A stretch of 64,000 nt of DNA, taken from the NCBI RefSeq assembly GCF_026339735.1, contig NZ_JAPEQG010000001.1:7090501-7154500 (forward strand), given 5' to 3'. Position 1 is the first letter of the stretch; each line of letters opens with the position of its first letter. The notes under the pieces were generated by a model, which saw only the letters and a program-made list of their open reading frames with translations, ran no database searches and had not been told where the DNA came from. Of the stretch, positions 44,901 to 53,300 are shown one piece after another. The DNA comes from Streptomyces sp. NBC_01669 (GTDB lineage Bacteria; Actinomycetota; Actinomycetes; Streptomycetales; Streptomycetaceae). The translations under genes and the position numbers were made by a program.

Positions 44901-47900
44901 TCGGTCCGTTCGTGGAAGGCGTGCGCGTCGACGGGCGATCCCCCGAGGACACCGACACCGCAGCCGTCGTCATCGCCCGGATCCAGCTCGAACTGCACCT
45001 CTCCCAGGTTGAGTCCGAGTGGGGAACGCCCGCGGCTCCGTGGCAGGGACACGGCCCGCGCCTGGCCCGTCTCAGGCAGGAGGCCGAAGCTCTCGAAGCA
45101 CTCCTTGCGGTCGCAGCCGCCCGCACCGATGTGCTCACTGCTGCCGCGACCTCCCCGGAACTGTCCGCGGCCACATGGCACGACCGGGCCGTCGAGAACG
45201 CCGTACGGGCACTCCTTCGCGCAGCGACCACCCTTCGCGCCGCCGAACAGTCGCGCCGGATCATCGCAGACACCGAGGAACTGCTGCGTGTGTGGAGCGA
45301 CCGGCCGGGCGTCTCGCCCGCCGTGCCTCGCGCTCTTGACGCCGTGCGCGCCCAGAACCCGGACGGCTACCGCGAATTCAGCCAGGAGATCGCTGAGGTC
45401 CGCGAGGCTGCCCGGCTCCGGGCCGAGCAGCACGAGGCCATGACAACAGTGCGCGAGCTCTTCCCGTCCCTTGCCGAGCGGATCGCCCGGACTCCCGAAG
45501 ATCCCGACTGGGACGAGTGCCTGCCCGCCCTGGCCAGGGCCTGGGCCTGGTCCGCGTGGCGGGACCGGATGGAGCGGCTCACGGACCCCGACGCCGACCG
45601 CACCTTGCGGAAACGGCTGACTGAAGCCGACGACGAGGCCCGGATCATGCTCGCGCGGCTTGCCGCGGCCCGGGCCTGGCACCGCTGTCTCGGACTGCTC
45701 ACCGGCGACCAGTCGCGTGCGCTGAGCGCGTACCAGCAGGCCGCCCGCCGGATCAAGGGCAAGTACCAGCATCGCTACCGGCGCGATGCACAGGAGGCGC
45801 TGCGCAAGGCACAGAGCGCCGTGCCCGCCTGGATCATGCCTCTGCACCAGGTCGCGGAGACAGTGCCCATGGACCGGCCCGGTATGTTCGACGTCGTCAT
45901 TGTCGACGAGGCCAGTCAGTCCGGTCTCGAGGCCATGCTGCTCAGCTGGCTCGCCGACCGGATGGTCGTCGTCGGTGACAGCAAGCAGGTCAGCCCTTCC
46001 AACGTCGGTCTCAAGCAGGACGAGTACTTCCAGCTCCGGGACCGGCTCCTCACCGGTCTCGAAGGGGACGTGCGCAGTCTCTTCGGGCCCGAGTCCAGCT
46101 TCTTCGATCTCACCGAGGCGCTGTCGGCAGGGCGCGGCACGCTCATGCTCAAGGAGCACTTCCGGTGCATGCCGGAGATCATCTCCTTCTCCAACGAGCT
46201 CTGCTACAACGGCCGGCTGCAGCCCCTGCGGCAGTACGGCGCCGACCGGCTGCCCCCGGTGCGGACGGTGTACGTCGAGAACGGTGAGGCGGTCGGTGCC
46301 AACAGTCGCCTGGCCAATGTCGCCGAGGCCGAAGCGCTCGTCGCCGAGATCGTGCGCTGCTGCGCCGACCCCGCGTACGACGGCAAGACCATGGGAGTCA
46401 TCAGCCTGCGGGGAAGCAAGGCACACCTGGCTGAACTGGAGAACCTGCTGGCGGAGCGGCTCGACTACGAGCAGCGGGAGGAGCGGCGCATAAGGGTCGG
46501 CGACGCCGAGGATTTCCAGGGCGACGAACGCAACGTCATGTTCATTTCGACCGTCAACTCACCCACGACCGCTGCCGGGACAGTACCCGGAGGCTTCAAC
46601 GGAAAGACGTACGAGCAGCGTCTCAACGTGGCTGCCTCCCGTGCCCAGGACCAGCTCTGGGTGTTCCACAGCGCCCGCACCGAGCAGTTCCACGAGAACG
46701 ACCTCCGTCGCCAGTGGCTGGACCACCTCGGCCGGCCCGCGGAGGAGGAGACCGTCGCGGTCGTGGGCGAGGTGCTGCCCGACGTACGGCACGAGGCGTT
46801 CGACAGCCTCTTCCAGCAGCAGGTCTACCTGGAACTGACGGGGCGCGACTATCGCGTGCGCCCCGGGTACCGGGTGGGCCGCCACGCCATCGACCTGGTT
46901 GTCGAGGGCGGTACGCGGCGGCTCGCCGTGGCCTGTGACGGCGACGTGTTCGCACAGGGAGAGGACGCCTCGACCGCGGCGGCCCGCCAGCGCGACCTGG
47001 AGCGTGTCGACTGGACCTTTGTCCGTATCCGGGGGAGCCGCTTCCACCTGGACCGTGAGCAGGCACTGGCCCCGCTGTGGGCGGAACTGGAGCGGCTGGG
47101 GATCGAGCCGGTCACCGATGCACCGGAGGCCGATGTTCCCCAGGGCGAGCTTCCCGGGACGACCGGAAGCGTGGAGGGCGACGAGAACGCCGAGATCCTG
47201 GCCGGGCCCGGGGAGAGGGACGGGATCACGGGCATCGGGGCGGCAAGGACCGCGGCTGTCGGGACTGTGCGTTCGCAGGCGGAGGTTCCGGCGGTGATCG
47301 ATTCCGAGCCGGCGGAGCCGGCTGTCTCCGCACCCACGCCCCTGGCCGTGCCCGCTCCCGTCACCGTGAACTCGGTGGCTTCCGCGACACCACCCGCTTC
47401 TGTGACGCCGCCTGCGGCCACTCGTGACGCACAGAAGTACCGCGACACTCCGCTAACCCCGCCTGGTGCATTCCCGGTGCGGGAGATCCCCGTCGCAGCC
47501 TTCCAGCGGCTGGTTCGGGAGATGCAAGAGCTGCAGCTCACTCTCGATGCTCCCGAAGAGACGCCGGAAGGCCTCGATGTCCGTCTCGACGCCGCGAAAC
47601 TCGTATTCCTGCGCAAGACCCAGGCCGATCAGCGTGATCGCCGCGCCAAGCGTCTGGCCTTCCTGCGGGCGTTCGTCGACGCGGTTGCCGTCGGAGACTC
47701 GGCCGAAGCACCGCAGGTGGTCATTCCCGGCGCGCTTCTCGTCCTGGAGTTCGACGGTCAGGTAGACGGGGAGACTCTGTACACGGTCGCCGAACTGGCC
47801 GAGGACGGCGCGGACATCGTCTCCCCATCCTCGCCGCTGGGGCATGCCCTGATGTGGCAGCGAGCGGGGCGTGAGCTGTCGTACCAGGCATCCCAGGACA

Positions 47901-47938
47901 AGGCGCACACGGTGGTCGTGCGCGAGATTCGGGCCTGA
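41981..47938 (+). CDS. Giant SF1 helicase with DUF559/Vsr-like nuclease and GreA/B-C-like C-terminal domain
   Basis: A 1,985-aa protein. After a unique 550-residue N-terminus comes Walker A VVVQGPPGTGKTHTIANL (about 630), a long helical insertion (700-1,290), FDVVIVDEASQSGL (about 1,302), HFRCMPEIISFSNELCYNGR (about 1,393), DAEDFQGDERNV and RLNVAASRAQDQLWV (about 1,500-1,555), the SF1 Upf1-like set. Residues about 1,605-1,710 form a PD-(D/E)xK nuclease (HAIDLVV ... LAVACDGD) of the DUF559/Vsr type. A Pro/Ala linker leads to residues about 1,913-1,985, VVIPGALLVLEFDG ... IVSPSSPLGHAL, like the RNA-polymerase-binding C domain of GreA/GreB. GTG 41981 has GGAG 6 bases upstream. Confidence 0.82.
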   Translation: MSQSESALSDGIRPVGSVHHYDDGLHVRVDGVMPYELVDADDSHGYRQGDDLVRCTLYLSNGTGRPLEVDGISLLVRGGPYGKTARQVQDYRTELLDDELGGTLRTGRRISATWAYSIPAGTAGELDFEVQFRGNHERESVTFTTAGATATTYPIDPRVPAARKEQAPLPDQAVLFGDEQRSLFGTAEPDVADDYVLGAAERPAATVPSDSSVMPVQPAVPARAAVPARTQQLSADETDALRVRQIFRFLAEAEESKARPVRTLDGAAGTVWFDELPDDPAVAVMLDGVLSTDEPAWLTVARPDREDAPQPQPLLAPWVDETRVRDFKQTRAPHLRRRIEPEFPDWSAGIPLEKTYHELEDHPKRERIEKLYAAWEQAWTAWAERRRAIDPLVRLYDRLHKMHEDAANLGEAYELVLGFGRLTWQTTGGQRVERHLVTHRATIQLDPSTGTLTAAPDPTGIGMELEEGMLDGAQHVPGPVREAIVEVLEGASDASDPEHLEALHTALRSWVNAAHSAGSYLPTAERVKPRSLDVPYVGLTPALVLRERNRRSTLDALKAIARQIDGGTPPTELLGYIAGRDGALTAADLAAADAHGTPPGTGEMFFALPANEEQRTIAERLRANRLVVVQGPPGTGKTHTIANLVTDLLAQGKRVLITSHTPRALRVLRDKLPESVRDLCVSRTEDGAAAQRELEASVSKILSEYSGYDQKASQREIDALQARLTRARSVQQTMLRDLAVLREQETRRFPAEIGDYSGSLQEIAERVAAETGTYEWIGPVPQEQPAPVTDDAIRLLHATRAFTPHHQTLAAEVPGPSELVGPGDFEEAVGVVRSAAEAHAAVRQDPLSLQYDTAVRGLAENDQQRLSTTLDAFAGARARAGSLAGAAGEWAEVLLREVAAGQDWQTRSRHAAVTGALAAVDASLSTLRNCMVSGLEQYDPAAALGQAIALLDGLRQGQKLRGPLGIRSKLAKAVGPFVEGVRVDGRSPEDTDTAAVVIARIQLELHLSQVESEWGTPAAPWQGHGPRLARLRQEAEALEALLAVAAARTDVLTAAATSPELSAATWHDRAVENAVRALLRAATTLRAAEQSRRIIADTEELLRVWSDRPGVSPAVPRALDAVRAQNPDGYREFSQEIAEVREAARLRAEQHEAMTTVRELFPSLAERIARTPEDPDWDECLPALARAWAWSAWRDRMERLTDPDADRTLRKRLTEADDEARIMLARLAAARAWHRCLGLLTGDQSRALSAYQQAARRIKGKYQHRYRRDAQEALRKAQSAVPAWIMPLHQVAETVPMDRPGMFDVVIVDEASQSGLEAMLLSWLADRMVVVGDSKQVSPSNVGLKQDEYFQLRDRLLTGLEGDVRSLFGPESSFFDLTEALSAGRGTLMLKEHFRCMPEIISFSNELCYNGRLQPLRQYGADRLPPVRTVYVENGEAVGANSRLANVAEAEALVAEIVRCCADPAYDGKTMGVISLRGSKAHLAELENLLAERLDYEQREERRIRVGDAEDFQGDERNVMFISTVNSPTTAAGTVPGGFNGKTYEQRLNVAASRAQDQLWVFHSARTEQFHENDLRRQWLDHLGRPAEEETVAVVGEVLPDVRHEAFDSLFQQQVYLELTGRDYRVRPGYRVGRHAIDLVVEGGTRRLAVACDGDVFAQGEDASTAAARQRDLERVDWTFVRIRGSRFHLDREQALAPLWAELERLGIEPVTDAPEADVPQGELPGTTGSVEGDENAEILAGPGERDGITGIGAARTAAVGTVRSQAEVPAVIDSEPAEPAVSAPTPLAVPAPVTVNSVASATPPASVTPPAATRDAQKYRDTPLTPPGAFPVREIPVAAFQRLVREMQELQLTLDAPEETPEGLDVRLDAAKLVFLRKTQADQRDRRAKRLAFLRAFVDAVAVGDSAEAPQVVIPGALLVLEFDGQVDGETLYTVAELAEDGADIVSPSSPLGHALMWQRAGRELSYQASQDKAHTVVVREIRA

Positions 47939-47953
47939 CACCAGGGCCGAACA

Positions 47954-47995
47954 CCCCGACGGACCAATCGCCTTGAGCCGGGCGGTCCGTCGGGG
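47954..47995. terminator. Bidirectional hairpin terminator
   Basis: Perfect 12-bp arms CCCCGACGGACC and GGTCCGTCGGGG around an 18-base loop, between the convergent stops of the large helicase and the UvrD-type helicase. Confidence 0.82.
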
Positions 47996-47999
47996 CTGC

Positions 48000-50171
48000 T
48001 CAGCCGGCGACCGGGTCGAGCATCGGGCTGCGCTGCCCGCTCCACGAGATGGCCAACGCGTCACGGGCGCGTGTGCACGCCACGAAGAGCAGACAGTGCT
48101 CGGCCAGCAGATCCGCCTGATGCTGCAGGGGATCCACTTCGGCGGACGTGACCTGGTGTGCGAACGGCAGCACGGCGGAGGTCACACCGACCACGGCCAC
48201 ACAGCGGAACTCCAGTCCCTTCATGGCATGCATGGTGGCCACGCGTACCCCCGACGTCCCTGGACCCGGATCGTCCTTCACCGCGACTGCGGGGATGCCC
48301 TCCCGGCGCAACCGAGCGATGACCGCGTCGACCAGGGTGTTGAAACGGGCGCACACCGCGACCTCGGAAGGCTTCACCCCGTCCTGATCGATCCAGATCC
48401 GGACCTGCTCGATGAGTGCCCGGAGCTCCTCGTCCTGACTGCCGTACCCGCGTGCCGCAGGAATGCGGCCGTGCAGCTGGGAGCGGTAGCCCCGCAGCGA
48501 GTCGCGGCCGCCGTCGTCCTCGTCGTCCTCACCGAGTCGGCCCACCGGTTGACCATCCAGCAGCGACGCCGACCAGCGCAGGATCTCCTCCGTGCTGCGG
48601 TAGTTGAGACGCAGCCGCGAGGTCCGGCCACGGACCTGGACACCCAGCGAGCGCAGCGACACCCGGGAGTCGTAGATGCGCTGATGGGGATCGCCGACGA
48701 GGAACATGTCGTCCGACCGAGGTGCCACACCGGCGCGCAGCACCCGCCACTGCGCGGGGTGAAGGTCCTGGGCCTCGTCGACCACGACATGGCGGTAGCG
48801 CGGACCGCTGTCGGCGAGGGTGCGCGCGGCCCGGTCGCACAGCTGTGTGTACGTGGCCGAGTCACGGGACGCGAGGTCGGCCGTGAACCGTTCCATCACG
48901 CGCCACAGCCGGGCCCGTTGCACGCGCCCCACCTGTGTGCCGCGCCCCCGCCGTACACAGCGCAGATACTCCTCAGGCGTACGCAGTCCCTGGGCGAGGA
49001 CGACGTTGCGGAACTCCTGGGACAGGAACTGTTCGGTCCACGGCAAATCCTCGCGGGCCGTGGCACGGGTCCAAGCGCTCTTTTCGGCGGCGGCAGAGAG
49101 AGGTCTGGGAGTGCTGCCCCGCGCCTCCCGGATGACCCGGGCGGCGAATGAGTCCACCGTCGTCACGTCGACGCGTTCCAGAAGGTGTGCGTCCGCCTCA
49201 CCGAGCAGGAGCGCCAGGCTGTCCCGCAGTGCGGACGCCATGGCGTTGGTGAACGTGGTCAGCAGTATCCGGTCGCCGTCGCGGCCGGTGCGCAGCAGGT
49301 GGCGTACACGGTGCAGTGCCACCACCGTCTTGCCGGTGCCGGGCCCACCCGTGACCTGGGCCGGTCCGTTGAAGCCCGGATGATAGGCATAGCGACGCTG
49401 AGCGGGATGAAGGAAGATCCGCCAGCGGGTGAGATCCTCGGTGAGGATGCGCTCCAGTTCACCAGGACCGGTGACCTCCACGATGCGATTGGGGGTGTTG
49501 AGAATCGCTTCGGCGAAGGTGACGGTGGGCCGGTCCTCGGCCGTACGGACCGTCTGGCCGCGCGGAGCGATCAGTTGCTCCCACACGTCTTCGGCGGAGT
49601 AGTCGGCCGCGAGGTACTCCAGCACCTCGTACTGGTCGGCGGGCATCATCGGCGGTGCCATGACTGTCAGGTCCTCAGCGGTGACGCAGACGCGGGCCAG
49701 GCGCAGGACCTGGTCGTCGATACCGAGGTCGCGCAGCACGGTGTCGGAGTGCTGTTCGAAGAGGCGGGTGGGGGTGGTGACCGCCTTCGTTTCGAAGTAT
49801 GTCTCCATCTGTTCCAAGGCTTCGACATTGCGTACTTCGAGGCCTCCGGTTGCGCCGTTGACGGAGTACGCGCGCTTGCAGGCCCAGTTGATCGCCTCGT
49901 CGTGCGCGGCGACCCTCAACAGCGTGAACAGCTCACTTCCGTCGTCCGGAGCGAGAAGCACACCTCGGTAGAACTTGGTGATGCGTATCGTGCGGATCCG
50001 GTGGTCGCGAGCCCGTTCGAGCTTCTCGAGATGCATGCCCTTGCTGGCATGGAGCTGCGGGACGGTCATGCTCCGGAACATCTGGATCGCGTCGTTGACC
50101 TCCTTCTGTACAGGTCGCTGCAGCGAGATGAGGTCTGCGACGAAGTCGTCGGAGAGAGCGAGTCGGGGCAT
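48000..50171 (-). CDS. UvrD/Rep-type helicase with RelE/ParE-like N-terminal domain
   Basis: A 723-aa protein. Residues 1-105 (LISLQRPVQKEVNDAIQMF ... RTIRITKFYRGVLL ... RVAAHDEAINWACKR) match the RelE/ParE-like fold that precedes many bacterial UvrD-type helicases. Helicase motifs: VTGGPGTGKTVVALHR (about 275), YRHVVVDEAQDLHPAQW (about 460), GDPHQRIYDSRVSLRSLG, LRLNYRSTEEIL, ATMHAMKGLEFRCVAVVG (about 648) and LLFVACTRARD. An SF1A 3'-5' helicase is expected. ATG 50171 is just inside the divergent region with drmA, which carries element E. No C-terminal nuclease. Confidence 0.85.
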   Translation of the reverse strand: MPRLALSDDFVADLISLQRPVQKEVNDAIQMFRSMTVPQLHASKGMHLEKLERARDHRIRTIRITKFYRGVLLAPDDGSELFTLLRVAAHDEAINWACKRAYSVNGATGGLEVRNVEALEQMETYFETKAVTTPTRLFEQHSDTVLRDLGIDDQVLRLARVCVTAEDLTVMAPPMMPADQYEVLEYLAADYSAEDVWEQLIAPRGQTVRTAEDRPTVTFAEAILNTPNRIVEVTGPGELERILTEDLTRWRIFLHPAQRRYAYHPGFNGPAQVTGGPGTGKTVVALHRVRHLLRTGRDGDRILLTTFTNAMASALRDSLALLLGEADAHLLERVDVTTVDSFAARVIREARGSTPRPLSAAAEKSAWTRATAREDLPWTEQFLSQEFRNVVLAQGLRTPEEYLRCVRRGRGTQVGRVQRARLWRVMERFTADLASRDSATYTQLCDRAARTLADSGPRYRHVVVDEAQDLHPAQWRVLRAGVAPRSDDMFLVGDPHQRIYDSRVSLRSLGVQVRGRTSRLRLNYRSTEEILRWSASLLDGQPVGRLGEDDEDDGGRDSLRGYRSQLHGRIPAARGYGSQDEELRALIEQVRIWIDQDGVKPSEVAVCARFNTLVDAVIARLRREGIPAVAVKDDPGPGTSGVRVATMHAMKGLEFRCVAVVGVTSAVLPFAHQVTSAEVDPLQHQADLLAEHCLLFVACTRARDALAISWSGQRSPMLDPVAG

Positions 50172-50260
50172 GGGTGTCCTCGGGGCGCGCGCGGTGGCCG
50201 ATGGTCGGGAACAGACTAAAGACTCCGCGTCCTCAAGAGCGAGGACAGTACGGTGCGTTG

Positions 50261-50275
50261 TGTGAACTGAGTCAA
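50261..50275 (+). promoter_or_regulatory. Island element, copy E, within the drmA/UvrD divergent promoter
   Basis: TGTGAACTGAGTCAA, identical to copy D1. It lies between a + strand -35-like TTGTGT (50258-50263) and a TATGTT -10 (50281-50286) with a 17-base spacer, so it overlaps the spacer of the likely drmA promoter, 67 bases before the drmA start. A bound protein would block or bend that promoter. On the minus strand its TTGACT could serve the UvrD gene with TACTGT 19 bases on. Confidence 0.8.
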
Positions 50276-50352
50276 CGGTCTATGTTGTTGGTGTTGTTGT
50301 ATGCTCGCCCAAGACTTCGTGCCTCACCGGCCCGTCCGAAAGGACCCACAGC

Positions 50353-53300
50353 ATGCCGGCCCAGCCCGACCAGGCCGCCGTCCCGCATCCGCTCGACGAC
50401 GTGCCGCAGACGTTCCTCTCCGGCGACTCGTACGGTGTGCGCGACGGACTCGTCACCTATATCCGGCGTGATCTGCTGGGGCCGTGGGACGGGGAGACGG
50501 AGACACTGCCCCGATCGTCCTCCGGGCCCCGCGACCGGTACCTCGTCGGCATGCTCGGGCCGCGGCCCCACGCCACGACCTCGGGCGAAATCGCGCTGGC
50601 CGCCGCGCAGAGCGCGGACAGCGATTCCGGGGACGAGAGTGAGGGCGACGACAGCGCGCCCCAGGACCGCTTGACCCCGCAGGCAGCCGGCCACATTTGG
50701 GCCTCGTCCATGGGATTGTCCTTCACTGTCCCCGCTTCGGTCGGCACGCTCAGCGTCACCGCACGCTGGGGTCACTACACCCAGTCTGAGGAAACCACGG
50801 ACCAGGGCACGACCCGCAGGGTGTGGTCACGCGAGCCTGTCGAGCACCCGGTTGATATCGACGTCACCAGCGCCGCCGGCCGGAGTGTTTCCCTTGAGGG
50901 CGATACCGTCGTCCTTGACGTACAGGTACGGAATCACCGTTCGGGGAACGGCGGCGAGGACCTGCGCATCGTCGAACTCGCCCTGGTGAACGGGCAGGAG
51001 GACAGTCGCGAGGCGCGCGATGCCCGCTGGCTCTTCCAGACCTCCCTCGAGGTCACCGCCTTCCCGGACGGCCAAGCGGCAGTGTTCTTCCCCGTCGACG
51101 ACCCTCTCGATCCGGCGAACCGGGGCAACGCCTCCGAGGACCGCGAGGAGCGTCGCCTGCGTCTCCTCTACCGGGACAGCCTCAGCCACGCCAAGGGCCG
51201 TAACGTCGCGGTACACGCCCACGTACGCGACGGCGAACGCAACGCACACCGGCTCACCACCACGTGGCTCCCCGAGTACGACGTCCGGGCAACCACCGCA
51301 CCCACCGTCGAGGACCAGGACCTGCTGCGTGGACTGGAGCTCGGTATGGACGAGCTCGCCGCGCTCGCGGTACCGGGGCGCCGCAGCGAACTCAGTGCCG
51401 CCCTCGCCCCGCTTGCCGACGGCTACGCCACCTGGCTCGAACAGCAGCGACGTAGCGCCCGGTCGCTCCCGGACGACCTGCGGGACTCGGCGCTGGTCGC
51501 CATCGAACAGGCCCTGGAGATCTGCGACCGCATCACCCTGGGCATAGACACGCTCGCTGCCGACGACACCGCTCTCGCGGCCTTCCGGTTTGCCAACCGG
51601 GCCATGGCGCTCCAGCGCCGCAACACCGCGATCGCCACTGCCAGGACTGGGCGTGAGGAGGACCACGGCTCCTACCGGGAGGCGCGGGACGAGGTGTACG
51701 GCAAGGGCAAGGAAGGGGCCAGCTGGCGGCCGTTCCAGCTCGCCTTCGTGCTGCTCAACCTTGTCTCCCTCAGTAAGCCGGGCCACCCGCACCGCGGGAC
51801 GGGACGCGAGGCACTCGTGGACCTGCTGTTCTTCCCGACCGGTGGCGGCAAGACCGAGGCATACCTCGGGCTCGCCGCATACACCTTCGCGCTGCGCCGT
51901 CTGCAGGGCACCATCGGCTCCGGCGCCGATGCCCGCAGCGGGGAGGCCGGCGTCGGCGTTCTCATGCGCTACACCCTGCGTCTCCTGACAGCTCAGCAGT
52001 TCCAGCGCGCCGCAGCTCTCGTGACCGCCTGCGAGGTACTGCGGCGCGAGGAGTTCGCACGGGACGTGCGCTGGGGTGCCACCCCGTTCCGTATCGGTCT
52101 GTGGGTGGGAACCTCCGTCTCGCCCAACTGGTTCGACGAGGCCAAGGAACAGATCGCCGGTGCCCGCGAGAGCGCCAGTGACAAGCACGCCCGGGTCCTG
52201 CAGGTCCTCACCTGCCCATGGTGCGGCAGCGGTCTGACCGCCCGCTCCCACATGGAGTACGACGAGGCACGGCGCCGTGTACTGCTGTACTGCCCGCGCG
52301 GCGAGGGGGCGGACCGGTGCCCGTTCTCCCGGCTGGAATCCCCAGGCGAGGGCATCCCGGTCCTCACCGTCGACGAGGAGATCTACCGGCTTGCGCCGTC
52401 GCTGCTGATCGCCACCGTGGACAAGTTCGCCCAGCTCCCCTGGAACGGGTACGCGGGCCTGCTGTTCGGCCGGGTCACCGAGATCTGTCCGCGCCACGGA
52501 TACCGCCACGACGACCTGGATGCCAAGACCGGTTGCGGAAGTCGCCACCATGCCAAGGGCGATCTGCCCGGGGTCACCGCGCAGCCCGTCGCCCGCCTGC
52601 GGCCACCGGACCTGATCATCCAGGACGAGCTGCACCTGATCTCCGGTGCGCTCGGCACCATCGTGGGTTTGTTCGAGTCGGCCATCGATCAACTATGCAG
52701 TTGGAGCTTCACAGACGCCCAGGGACGACGGCACGAGGCCGGACCCAAAATTGTCGCATCGACGGCGACCACCAAGCGGGCCGCGGACCAAGTCCTCGGA
52801 GTCTTCGGCCGTAAGGTCGCCGTCTTCCCGCCACAGGTCCTCGACGTCGGGGACACCTTCTTCTCCCGCCAGGTTGAGCTCAGCCGCGAGAACCCGGGCA
52901 GGCGCTACCTGGGGGTGTGCGCCCACGGCACCCGTCTCAAGGCAGCCGAGATCCGGGTTGCAGAGATCCTTCTTCTGGCAGGACAGCAGCTCTTCGACGA
53001 CTACGGCAAGCCTGCCGACCCGTACATGACTCTGGTCGGCTACTTCAATGCCACCCGCGAACTTGCCGGTATGCGACGGTACATGGACGACGACATCACG
53101 ACCCGGGTGCGTTCCAACGGGAGTCGTAAGGGACAGGACACCCTCTCCGACCGCATTGTCAGCAAGTCGGGGATGCTCAGCATTCAGGAGCTGACATCGC
53201 GTATCTCCTCCACCGACATCGGCTCCGCGCTCAAGCGGCTGGAGACCGGATTCGATCCGGAACGCGACACCTCGCAACGGCGACGCGCCTTCCTGCGCGA

